Source of the DNA: Kitasatospora sp. GAS204B
GTDB taxonomy: Bacteria > Actinomycetota > Actinomycetes > Streptomycetales > Streptomycetaceae
Length of the DNA stretch: 64,000 bases
Reading direction: 5' to 3'
Assembly: GCF_029892155.1 (NCBI RefSeq)
Contig: NZ_JARZAG010000027.1
Location: forward strand, 1 to 64,000
The translations under genes and the position numbers were made by a program. The notes beneath the pieces are model-generated. The model was not told where the DNA came from and ran no database searches. It saw only the letters and a list, made by a program, of their open reading frames with translations. This document shows positions 32,461 to 40,309 of this stretch, piece by piece (positions within the stretch are counted from its first letter, which is position 1; each line of letters opens with the position of its first letter).

Positions 32461-33627
32461 CTACCTGCGGCCGCCGCCCCGCTTCGGCTTCTTCTTGCCG
32501 CTCCTGCGCCGCTGCTCCTTGGCGGCCAGCGCGGCCCGGCGTTCCTGCTCCTTGACCATCAGCTGGTGCATCTCCTCGGCGGCCGGGCTGAGCACGATCG
32601 GGGTGTTCTCGTCCTCGTCCTCGGGGATCAGGCCCTTGGCGCGCAGCTGCTGGTCGTGCACCCTGAACGGCGGCTGCAGGCTGCGGTCCGAGGGGCGCGG
32701 GCTCTCGGGGCCGTCCGGGCCGATCCGGACCAGCCGCTCGACCCGGACCACCCGAAGGTGGCGTCCGGCGACCTCCAGATCGTTCGTCCGGTTGTCGTCG
32801 AGCCACTGGGCGGCTCGCGCGTACTCCTCGCGCTGGGCCCGGTCGAGCCGGCGCCGCACCGGGTCCACCACGCGCAGCCCGAAGGCGATCGAGTCGCGCG
32901 CGTCCTGGGGTGACGTGGCGACCGCCGGCAGGCTCGGCTGCCAGCCGAAGGTGGTCCGTTCGGCGACCATGAAGACGGCCGGCAGCAGCACCCCGCCGGG
33001 ATGGGTGTGCGCGGCCCGGATGCCGTCCTCCTGCACGTCCCGGTCGACCGGGTCCACCGGGTGGACCAGGCCGAGTAGTTCGAACTTCAGGATTCCCTCG
33101 GAGAGCCCGGTGACCGAGACCGGGTCGAGCACGAAACCGTCGGCCGGGTCGCGCTCCTTGTGCGACAGGCCCGCCGGGGACGGATCGGGGTCGGTGGGGC
33201 GTGGCGGCTCGGGGCCGTCCGGACCGGTCCGGATGAACCGCTCGCACCGCACCACCCGGTAGCGGGTGCCGTGCACCGTCAGCTCGTCGATCACTTCCCA
33301 GTCCAGCCGCTCCGCCGCGGTGAGCAAGGCCTGGCGCCGCTCCTCGTCGCCGGCCTCCTCGGCCTCCTGTGCCTGGCGGCGGAAGACGGCCGCCATGGAG
33401 TCCCGGGCGTCCTGCGGGTCGGGGTTGCCGAAGTGCGGTTCGAGCCGCCAGCCACCCTCTTCCCGCTCGCGCGCGATGCCGAACGCGGGCCCGTCGGCGC
33501 CGCGCAACTCCGGGTACGGATCCCTGGCCCGCCAGGCTTCCAGGTCGGCCAGGACAGCCACGGGGGCGTCCGGCGGCGACATCCGGATGGTCCGGTAGGC
33601 GGGGACGTGCTCTGCGTCTTCCGTCAT
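32461..33627 (-). CDS. DUF5954-like protein with internal duplication
   Basis: A 388-residue soluble protein resembling the streptomycete DUF5954 family. It contains two related halves: residues about 65-145 (DARDSMAAVFRRQ to YRVVRCERFIRTGPDGPEPP) and 255-335 (DARDSIAFGLRVVD to LRVVRVERLVRIGPDGPESP). The C-terminus is very basic (KKKPKRGGGRR). Start ATG 33627; longer readings run into non-coding. No catalytic motif seen; function unknown. It lies upstream of the hairpin at 32403 and downstream of the DedA gene. Confidence 0.7.
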   Translation of the reverse strand: MTEDAEHVPAYRTIRMSPPDAPVAVLADLEAWRARDPYPELRGADGPAFGIAREREEGGWRLEPHFGNPDPQDARDSMAAVFRRQAQEAEEAGDEERRQALLTAAERLDWEVIDELTVHGTRYRVVRCERFIRTGPDGPEPPRPTDPDPSPAGLSHKERDPADGFVLDPVSVTGLSEGILKFELLGLVHPVDPVDRDVQEDGIRAAHTHPGGVLLPAVFMVAERTTFGWQPSLPAVATSPQDARDSIAFGLRVVDPVRRRLDRAQREEYARAAQWLDDNRTNDLEVAGRHLRVVRVERLVRIGPDGPESPRPSDRSLQPPFRVHDQQLRAKGLIPEDEDENTPIVLSPAAEEMHQLMVKEQERRAALAAKEQRRRSGKKKPKRGGGRR

Positions 33628-33712
33628 GGCGACAGCATGGCGGCGGCCGGTCGGCCGTTGCGGTCCGCCGGAAAGCGGTTCAGTCGAAAGTGGGTCCCTG
33701 GGCCGTGATCCG

Positions 33713-34408
33713 CTACTCGGCGGAGCCGGTGTGGTACGCGGGCGCCAGTGCCGGGGACTCCTCGCCGCGCGGTGCCGGCGGAAGGCGGACCGGCTGCTCC
33801 GCCGCGGCCCGCCGACGACGGCGCACCCGCAGCGCGAGCAGGGCCGCGCCGACCGCTCCGGCGAGCACGGCCGCGCCGGCCAGGTCGACGGAGCGCGGCA
33901 GGTGCTCGGCCGAGGCGCCGAGGAAGTAGCCGAGCGCGACATTGCCCAACCCCCAGGCGAGCGAGGCGGCCGCGCTGAAGCCGAGGAAACGGCGGTAGGG
34001 CATCCGCGCGGCGCCGGCCGCGAACGGGACGAAGGAGCGGACGAACCCGATGAAGCGCCCGGTGAACACCGCGGGTCCGCCGTGCTCGCGCAGGTAGCCG
34101 CCCGCGCGGGCGACCCGGCCGCCGGGACGCAGCAGGCGGGAGCGGCGCTCGGCGGCGACCCGGGGGCCCAGCCGGCGGCCGAGCAGGTAGCCGATGCTGT
34201 CGCCGACGACGCCCCCGGCGATCACGACAGCGGCCAGCGGCAGCGCGGCGAGCATGCCGTGTGCGGCCAGCGCGGCGGCGAACAGGATCAGCGTCTCGCT
34301 GGGCAGCACCACGCCGATGAAGGCACTGGTCTCGGCGGCGGTGAGGACGAAGACCAGGGCGTACGCCCAGACGCCGGCGGCCTGGACCATGGTGGTCAAC
34401 GAGCCCAT
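33713..34408 (-). CDS. DedA family membrane protein
   Basis: A 231-residue DedA/Tvp38-type integral membrane protein, a family that moves polyprenyl or phospholipid carriers. The signature FTGRFIGFVRSFVPFAAGAA (about residues 115-134) with the conserved Arg and Pro is present, as are the acidic residues in VLTAAETSAFIGVVLPSET near the N-terminus and GGVVGDSIGYLLGRRLG. About four to five transmembrane segments; the tail RVRRRRRAAAEQ is basic and cytosolic. ATG 34408. Diverges from the MFS operon. Confidence 0.9.
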   Translation of the reverse strand: MGSLTTMVQAAGVWAYALVFVLTAAETSAFIGVVLPSETLILFAAALAAHGMLAALPLAAVVIAGGVVGDSIGYLLGRRLGPRVAAERRSRLLRPGGRVARAGGYLREHGGPAVFTGRFIGFVRSFVPFAAGAARMPYRRFLGFSAAASLAWGLGNVALGYFLGASAEHLPRSVDLAGAAVLAGAVGAALLALRVRRRRRAAAEQPVRLPPAPRGEESPALAPAYHTGSAE

Positions 34409-34573
34409 CGCCGCGCCTGCTCTCTCCCGATCGCCCCGATCCCCTCCAGCCGCAACGCGCGAAACGGACGGTCTGTTCCGGTCCAGTGCACCTGGTTTCC
34501 GGTCAGCGACCGGTTCCGGCCACCGGGCCTTGGTACGGGCTGCTCGCCGGGGGCTTCTCGCGCCTCGATGATT

Positions 34574-34593
34574 ATGTCATCATCGGATGACAT
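34574..34593. promoter_or_regulatory. Palindromic TetR operator candidate
   Basis: ATGTCATC-ATCG-GATGACAT, perfect 8-bp arms, 30 bases upstream of the MFS start codon and ahead of the MFS-TetR operon. Confidence 0.55.
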
Positions 34594-34622
34594 CAGTTGA
34601 TGACTTCCAGGAGGGCGCGTCC

Positions 34623-36146
34623 ATGGCGACGTTCACCACGACTTCGCCGACCCCACCGGCCATGCCGCTGCTCCGTCAGCGGGCACTCGTGCCGGTGCTG
34701 GTCTTTCTCGGCATGGTGGTGGCCGTGATCAGCAGCCTCGGCGCGCCGCTGGTCCCGACCATCGCCACCATCGACCACGTCTCGCTCGCCGACGCGCAGT
34801 GGTCGCTGACCATCACCATGCTGGTCGGCGCCGTCGCCACCCCGGTGCTCGGCCGCCTGGGCGACGGACCGCGGCGGCGCTCGGTGACCCTGGGCGCCGC
34901 CGCCGTGGTGGTGCTCGGCAGCGTGCTGGCCGCGCTGCCGCTGGGCTTCGGCTGGCTGGTGGTCGGGCGCGGGCTGCAGGGCATCGGACTCGGCCTGACC
35001 CCGCTCGCCATCGCCACCGCCCGTGACAGCCTGCCCGCCGACCGCTCGCGCTCGGCGGTCGCGCTGCTCTCGATCACCGCCGTGGCGGGCGTCGGCCTCG
35101 GCTACCCGCTCACCGGCCTGATCGCCGAGTCCTTCGGCATCCACGCGGGCTTCTGGTTCGGTGCCGTGATCAGCGGCCTCGCCCTGCTGCTCGCCGCCCT
35201 GGTGCTGCCCCCCACCACGCACCGCACCGCCCGTCCGCTGGACGCGCTGGGCGCCGTGCTGCTCGGGCTGGCGCTGACCGGACTGCTGCTGGTGCTCAGC
35301 GAAGGCGAGAACTGGGGCTGGGCCAGTGGCCGGCTCTGGGCGGTGGCGGCGGGCGCGGTGCTGCTGCTCGCCTGCTGGATCTGGCACGAGCTGCGCACCG
35401 AGCACCCGTTGGTGGAGCTGCGCACGCTGACCCACCGGGTGGTGCTGACCGCCGACGTGGCGGGGCTGGTCGCCGGCGTCGGGATGTACCTGCTGATGTC
35501 GCTGGTGATCCGCTACGTGCAGACCCCGACCGCCACCGGCTACGGCCTCGGCGAGTCGGTGGTGGTCGCGGGCCTGGTGCTGCTTCCGTTCTCGGCGGTC
35601 AGCGTGCTCTCCAGCAAGGTGGTCCCGGTGCTGGCCAGGCGCACCTCCACCGCGCTGGTGCTGCCGTTGGGCTGCGCGGTCTCGCTGGTCTCGGTGCTCT
35701 TCTTCCTCTTCGCCCGCGGTCAGCTCTGGGAGCTGCTGGTGGTGATGGGCATCGCCGGGCTCGGCGTCGGCTGCACGTTCGCGGTGATGCCCGGACTGAT
35801 CGTCAGCTCGGTGCCCGCCCGGGAAGTCGGCAGTGCCGTCAGTTTCAACCAGGTGCTGCGTTACGTCGGCTACTCCACCGGCAGTGCGCTCTGCGGCGCG
35901 GTGCTGCAGGCCCACACCGCCCCCGGGCAGCTGCTGCCCACCAATGACGGCTACCGGTTCGCCGCGCTGATCAGTTGTGCGGTGTGGGTGGTGGCCGGGG
36001 TGGTTACCATCGTGCTGCCACGGCGCGGCGCCGTGGCAGTGGACCGCGCCACGGTGGACGAGGAGCTGATGGTGGACGAGAGCATCGCCGATATCGCGCC
36101 CGGTGAGGACGAGGTGCCCGTCGTCCAGGCCCGGACCGAGCGGTGA
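34623..36146 (+). CDS. MFS transporter (DHA2-like)
   Basis: A 507-residue major facilitator antiporter with about 14 predicted helices, typical of the DHA2 drug-proton group. Motif A occurs as GRLGDGPRRRSV (about residues 79-90), and motif C-like G-rich segment as VAGVGLGYPLTGLIAE. The C-terminal 35 residues are acidic and cytosolic. ATG 34623 has AGGAGGG upstream. It is followed with 4-base overlap by a TetR repressor gene, the usual order for an inducible exporter; the palindrome upstream is the presumed operator. Substrate unknown. Confidence 0.9.
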   Translation: MATFTTTSPTPPAMPLLRQRALVPVLVFLGMVVAVISSLGAPLVPTIATIDHVSLADAQWSLTITMLVGAVATPVLGRLGDGPRRRSVTLGAAAVVVLGSVLAALPLGFGWLVVGRGLQGIGLGLTPLAIATARDSLPADRSRSAVALLSITAVAGVGLGYPLTGLIAESFGIHAGFWFGAVISGLALLLAALVLPPTTHRTARPLDALGAVLLGLALTGLLLVLSEGENWGWASGRLWAVAAGAVLLLACWIWHELRTEHPLVELRTLTHRVVLTADVAGLVAGVGMYLLMSLVIRYVQTPTATGYGLGESVVVAGLVLLPFSAVSVLSSKVVPVLARRTSTALVLPLGCAVSLVSVLFFLFARGQLWELLVVMGIAGLGVGCTFAVMPGLIVSSVPAREVGSAVSFNQVLRYVGYSTGSALCGAVLQAHTAPGQLLPTNDGYRFAALISCAVWVVAGVVTIVLPRRGAVAVDRATVDEELMVDESIADIAPGEDEVPVVQARTER

Positions 36147-36760
36147 CCGCGGCCGCCGCCGGCGCGACCGCTGACGGGCCGTCGGCCGCCGGGGCGGGGC
36201 CCGCGCCCGCTCGCCGCCGGGACGCCGCCCGCAGCCGCGAACTGCTGATCGAGGCTGCCGTGGAGCTGTTCGCCGACCGCGGGTTCGAGCGCACCACCAC
36301 CCGGGAGATCGGCGAGCGCGCGGGTGTCGACCCGGCGCTGATCGCCCGCTACTTCGGGGGCAAGACGCAGCTGTACCTGGCCGCCGTGCGGCTCGAACTG
36401 GGCGACGCCACCCCGGCCGACCTGCTCGACAACGACCGGCTGCGGATCCTGCTGGAGCGCTTCGACCGGCGCGGCCCGGGGCCGTCCTTCCAGGCCGCGG
36501 TGCTGCCGGGCGACAGCAGCGAGGTCCAGCAGGCCGCCCGTGACTACCTCGACGAGCGGCTGGTGCGGCCACTGCAGGACCGGTTCGCCGAGGAGGGCGC
36601 GGACCGGCCGCGGCTGCGGGCCGAGTTGGCGGCGGCCGCCTTCGCCGGGGTGGTGCTGGCCCGCTCCAGCGGCGCCTTCGCCGAACTGGCCGCGGTGCCG
36701 ACGGAGCAGCTGCAGCCGCTGCTGCGCGAGCTGCTGGCGGCGGCCAGCCCGGCGAACTGA
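36143..36760 (+). CDS. TetR family regulator of the MFS exporter
   Basis: A 205-residue TetR regulator. N-terminal HTH: RSRELLIEAAVELFADRGFE then TTTREIGERAGVDPALIARYF (about residues 30-75). It has a 25-residue Ala/Gly/Pro-rich leader before the HTH. The start GTG overlaps the MFS stop (GTGA) by 4 bases, so it is co-translated and most likely represses the operon until an exported compound binds the C-terminal domain. Confidence 0.9.
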   Translation: MTAAAAGATADGPSAAGAGPAPARRRDAARSRELLIEAAVELFADRGFERTTTREIGERAGVDPALIARYFGGKTQLYLAAVRLELGDATPADLLDNDRLRILLERFDRRGPGPSFQAAVLPGDSSEVQQAARDYLDERLVRPLQDRFAEEGADRPRLRAELAAAAFAGVVLARSSGAFAELAAVPTEQLQPLLRELLAAASPAN

Positions 36761-36796
36761 CGGGGCGCCGGCACTAGCGCCGATCGCCGGTCGGTC

Positions 36797-37081
36797 TCAG
36801 TCGAGGGCCGCGCCGCCGCCGGCCTTGACGGCGTTGACCGCGGCCTGGTGCAGGTCGCGGGCCATCAGCTCGTCGGTCACCGTCTTCGGGCTGCCCTGCA
36901 GGGTGAACCAGTCCAGGGCGTCCGTGTACTGGACGGTGAGGATCGCCTCGGTGCCCGTCCAGGTGGTGTGCACGCTCAGGTCACCGGTGAGCTTGGCGCC
37001 CTCCGCGGTGAGCACACCGCCCGGACCCGAGCGCACGTTCTTGGTGGTCCAGGCCGCCCAGCAAGCCGCTTCCTCAGCCAT
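36797..37081 (-). CDS. Hypothetical protein, 94 residues
   Basis: Not recognised. A small acidic-to-neutral soluble protein, with no signal peptide or transmembrane segment. The centre GDLSVHTTWTGTEAILTVQY reads as beta strands, followed by a helix (DELMARDLHQAAVNAVKAGG). The ATG at 37081 has GGAGAG 7 bases upstream, and codon use is typical. A -10-like TAGGAT lies on the complement of 37176-37181. Convergent with the TetR gene at 36760. Confidence 0.68.
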   Translation of the reverse strand: MAEEAACWAAWTTKNVRSGPGGVLTAEGAKLTGDLSVHTTWTGTEAILTVQYTDALDWFTLQGSPKTVTDELMARDLHQAAVNAVKAGGGAALD

Positions 37082-37228
37082 TGCGTTCTCTCCACTCCGG
37101 GGGATAGCGCGGGGGATCGCGCGCTGCGCCGAGGGTGGCAGCCGGTGCCGCCCTCGCGATCTGACAACCAGTCACATCCTAGCCACAGCAGCCTGCCCGC
37201 GCTGCCGGGCCCCGACTCGGAAGTGACC

Positions 37229-37972
37229 TCAGAAATGCAGATCGATCACTTCGAAGGCGGCGGCGAACCGGGACCCGAGCCGGGTGCCGGTGGCCCGGCC
37301 CATCGACTCCAGGAAGCCGCGGGCGTCCGCCATCTGTCCGCCCAGGCCCGCCAGGTAGGCCGCGTGGGCCTCCAGAGAGGCTACCCCGGCCTCGAAGGCG
37401 TCGGTGGTGTCCACGCCGTGCCCGGATTGTGGAGAACCGGCAGCCCAGACCTGGCGCACGCCGTCCCACGGCTGGTGGCCCTCGGCGGTCAGTTCACGGA
37501 AGACCCAGCGGTTGCCCGCGTCCCGCACCGCGTCCAGGGTGGCCCGCCCGGCGGCGATGTGGTCGGCCTGGTTCGGGAAGACTCCGCCGTAGGTCTCCCG
37601 GAAGTTGGTGGTGATCACGATCTCCGGGCGGTGCAGGCGCACCAGCCGGGCCAGGTCGCGACGGAGCGGCAGCCCGTACTCGACCGTGCCGTCGGGGTGG
37701 CGCAGGAACTCCACGGTGTCCACGCCGACCAGCGCGGCCGAGGCGAGCTGCTCCGCCTCGCGCAGCGGCCCGCACTGCGCCGGGTCGATCGAGTCGATGC
37801 CGGCCTCGCCGCTGGTGACCATGGCGTAGACGACGGTCTTGCCCTGCCCCGTCCAGCGGGCCACGGCGGCCGCCGCGCCGTACTCCATGTCGTCGGGGTG
37901 GGCCACCACGGCCAGGGCGCGCTCCCAGTCCTCGTCGAGCGGCGCCAGCGGGGCGAGGTTCTCGTCGGTCAC
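37229..37972 (-). CDS. PIG-L family deacetylase
   Basis: A 247-residue LmbE/PIG-L-type zinc deacetylase. The metal motif AHPDDMEYG (about residues 24-32), a catalytic-site SGEAGIDS, TNFRETYGGVFPNQADHIAAG (with the third ligand His) and a C-terminal TTDAFEAGVASLEAHAAYL are present. In actinobacteria MshB and Mca of this family work in mycothiol biosynthesis and recycling; this paralogue is shorter than both and its substrate is unknown. GTG 37972 follows GGGAG. Divergent from the ArsR operon. Confidence 0.9.
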   Translation of the reverse strand: MTDENLAPLAPLDEDWERALAVVAHPDDMEYGAAAAVARWTGQGKTVVYAMVTSGEAGIDSIDPAQCGPLREAEQLASAALVGVDTVEFLRHPDGTVEYGLPLRRDLARLVRLHRPEIVITTNFRETYGGVFPNQADHIAAGRATLDAVRDAGNRWVFRELTAEGHQPWDGVRQVWAAGSPQSGHGVDTTDAFEAGVASLEAHAAYLAGLGGQMADARGFLESMGRATGTRLGSRFAAAFEVIDLHF

Positions 37973-38021
37973 GGTGCGACTCCCAGCCGGTCAGGGTGCG
38001 GTGAGTTGTGCACGGCCATCG

Positions 38022-38039
38022 TATGCCTTGACGAGCATA
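38022..38039. promoter_or_regulatory. ArsR operator candidate
   Basis: TATGC-N8-GCATA, perfect arms, with TTGACG (38028-38033) in the spacer as a -35 candidate of the ArsR gene. Suited to self-repression. Confidence 0.45.
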
Positions 38040-38063
38040 TAACTGGAGAGGCATGCTGACGTC

Positions 38064-38429
38064 GTGACGTCGCTCTTCGAGGTGCTCGCCGAGCCGCGCC
38101 GCCGCCGGATACTCGAGCTGGTGCGCGGCGGCGAGTGGTCGGTCGGCGAACTGGCGCAGGCCCTGGCGGCCAGCCAACCGGCGGTCTCCAAGCACCTGCG
38201 GGTGCTGCGCGAGGCCGGCCTGGTCGAGGTGCGGGTGGCCGAGCAGCGCCGGCTCTACCGGCTGCGGGCCGAACCGCTGCGCGAGTTGGAGCAGTGGCTG
38301 GCGCCGTACCGGGAGCTCTGGAGCGAGAGCCTGGACCGGCTCGAACGTCAACTGGACGCGATGGACGACGATCCCGCGGTCGAACGGCGACGCGCTGGGC
38401 CGCGGACGGAGAACGGGAGCATGCCATGA
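38064..38429 (+). CDS. ArsR family regulator
   Basis: A 121-residue winged-helix regulator of the ArsR type found next to SRPBCC genes. It starts LFEVLAEPRRRRILELVRGG, has the recognition part SVGELAQALAASQPAVSKHL (about residues 28-47) and the wing LVEVRVAEQRRLYRLR. No metal-site cysteines, so it probably senses a small organic ligand. It overlaps the SRPBCC gene by 4 bases (ATGA). The GTG start has CATGCT 6 bases upstream, so the mRNA may be nearly leaderless. Confidence 0.88.
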   Translation: MTSLFEVLAEPRRRRILELVRGGEWSVGELAQALAASQPAVSKHLRVLREAGLVEVRVAEQRRLYRLRAEPLRELEQWLAPYRELWSESLDRLERQLDAMDDDPAVERRRAGPRTENGSMP

Positions 38430-38950
38430 GCGACCTCGGAACCCTGGAACCGGCCGGCGACCGCTGGCGGCTGCGGTTCAGCCGCGACCTCGCGCACCCA
38501 CCGGAGCGGGTCTGGCGGGCGCTCACCGAGCCCGAGCAACTGGCGGCCTGGTTCCCGCAGCGGATCACCGGCGACTGGGCGGTCGGCGCCACGCTGACCT
38601 TCACCGATCCGCTGGACCGGGCACCCGCCTTCCACGGCAAGGTGCTCGCGTACACCCCGCCCGCGGTACTGGAGTTCGAATGGGGCACCGACGTGATCCG
38701 CCTGGAGCTGACCGAACGGGCCGGCGGCAGCACCCTGGTGCTGCTCGACACCCTGGACGAGCGCGGCAAGGCGGCCCGCGACGGGGCGGGCTGGCACCAG
38801 TGCCTGGACCTGCTGGCGCGGCAGCTGGCGGGGGCCGTGGACGACCGGCCGCCGGGCCCCGGGTGGGCCGCGCTGCACGCCGGGTACGTCGCGGCGCTCG
38901 GGCCCGAGGCGGCCACCATCGGTGTGCCCGAGCGGTACCGGCCGAGCTGA
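38426..38950 (+). CDS. SRPBCC / AHSA1-domain protein
   Basis: A 174-residue START-like lipid- or ligand-binding fold of the AHSA1 group: LRFSRDLAHPPERVWRALTE (about 18-37), LAAWFPQRITGDWAVGATLT, AFHGKVLAYTPPAVLEFEWG and GWHQCLDLLARQL at the C-terminus. Such proteins often pair with ArsR regulators; the ligand is unknown. The start overlaps the ArsR stop, confirming an operon. Confidence 0.88.
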   Translation: MSDLGTLEPAGDRWRLRFSRDLAHPPERVWRALTEPEQLAAWFPQRITGDWAVGATLTFTDPLDRAPAFHGKVLAYTPPAVLEFEWGTDVIRLELTERAGGSTLVLLDTLDERGKAARDGAGWHQCLDLLARQLAGAVDDRPPGPGWAALHAGYVAALGPEAATIGVPERYRPS

Positions 38951-39061
38951 CGCCCCGTCGGCCGGAGCGCGCGTCAGACCGGGTCTCCCGGCTGGTCAGG
39001 CGGGTTGCATAGAGTGGCTGCGGCAGAACGACGAGAGCACGGCAACGGCCCGGAGGCATCG

Positions 39062-40264
39062 ATGAGCACCCGCCCGGCGACGGGTGCCGGTTCGCAGGGT
39101 GGGCCGCAGGCGGCGCAGCCCTGGAACCGGCAGCGGCTGCGCAGCAACAACGAGTGGCTGCTGCTGGAGCGGTTGCGCTCCGCGGGCCCGCTGTCGCGGG
39201 CCCAACTGGCCAGGGACACCGGGCTGTCCAAGCCCACCGTCTCGGCCGCGCTGGCGATGCTGGAGCGCGCCGGGCTGGCCCGCGAGGCGGGGCTGCTGGC
39301 GCCCGAGCGCGGCCGGATCGCGGTGCTCTACGAGCCCGATCCGCAGGCCGGCCACGTGCTCGGGGTGGACATCGGGCGGGCCCGGCTGCGGGTGGCGGTG
39401 GCGGACCTGAACGGCCGGATCCTGGCCCGCCGCGACGTGCCCAACCGCGGCCGCAGCGCCAACGCCGTGGCGGACGCGGTGGTGGCCGCCGCGCGCGAGG
39501 CCACCGAGCAGGCCGGCCTGCGCCCGGGTGACGTGGTGCACGCGGCGATCGGCTCGCCGGGCGTCTGGGACGAGTCGCAGCGCCGGGTCCACTACGCCGG
39601 CAACCTGCCGGGCTGGGGCCGGCGCGGGCTCTTCGAGCGCCTGGCGGCGGGGTTGGAGACCAGGATCAGCCTGCACAACGACGCCAATCTCGCCGCGCTC
39701 GGCGAGTACGCCGACGGCGCGGGCGCGGGCAGCAAGGTCTTCGTCTACCTGCTGATCGGCACCGGCCTGGGCATGGGTGTGGTGGTCGGCGGCGAGCTGC
39801 AGCCGGGCGCCAGCGGCGCGGCCGGAGAGATAGGGCTGCTGCCGCTGATGGGCGGGCGGCAGACCCTGGAGGGCACGGCCGCGGCCGAGTCGGTGGTGCG
39901 CTCGGCACGGGAACTGGGCCTGGGCGGGAGTCTGACCGCCAAGCGGGTCTTCGAGGCGGCCCGCGCCGGCGATCCGGCCGCGCGCGCCGCCGTGCTCCGC
40001 GAGGCCCGGCAACTCGCCTACGCGGTCGCGGTGGTGGCCGCCGTGCTCGATCCGGACCTGGTGGTGCTCGGCGGCGGTCTGGGCAACGGGGCCGACCTGC
40101 TGATCGACCCGCTGGAGGAGGAGTTGCACCGCCTCAGCCCGCTGCGGCCGCGCCTGGCGGCGAGCCTGCTGGGGGATGAGGCGGTGCTGCGCGGCGCGCT
40201 GGCCACCGCCCTGCTGGGCGCCCGCGCGGAGGTCTTCGAGCGGCGGACGGCGGCGGTGGGGTAG
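39062..40264 (+). CDS. ROK family transcriptional regulator
   Basis: A 400-residue ROK repressor with N-terminal winged helix (NNEWLLLERLRSAGPLSRAQ then LARDTGLSKPTVSAAL, residues about 29-65) and a sugar-kinase-like C-terminal domain (LGVDIGRARLRVAV, HAAIGSPGVWDE, NDANLAALGEYADGA, GTGLGMGVVVGGEL, AGEIGLLPL). The usual Cys-cluster zinc site after AGEIG is missing. The ligand is probably a sugar or sugar phosphate; related ROK proteins (NagC/CsnR) act on amino sugar genes. ATG 39062 follows GGAGG. A ROK-type palindrome sits upstream of the neighbouring APC permease. Confidence 0.88.
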   Translation: MSTRPATGAGSQGGPQAAQPWNRQRLRSNNEWLLLERLRSAGPLSRAQLARDTGLSKPTVSAALAMLERAGLAREAGLLAPERGRIAVLYEPDPQAGHVLGVDIGRARLRVAVADLNGRILARRDVPNRGRSANAVADAVVAAAREATEQAGLRPGDVVHAAIGSPGVWDESQRRVHYAGNLPGWGRRGLFERLAAGLETRISLHNDANLAALGEYADGAGAGSKVFVYLLIGTGLGMGVVVGGELQPGASGAAGEIGLLPLMGGRQTLEGTAAAESVVRSARELGLGGSLTAKRVFEAARAGDPAARAAVLREARQLAYAVAVVAAVLDPDLVVLGGGLGNGADLLIDPLEEELHRLSPLRPRLAASLLGDEAVLRGALATALLGARAEVFERRTAAVG

Positions 40265-40309
40265 GGCCCTTCGACGGGTCTCGTGACGGGCTCGTCCCGA
40301 GGCCCTGGG

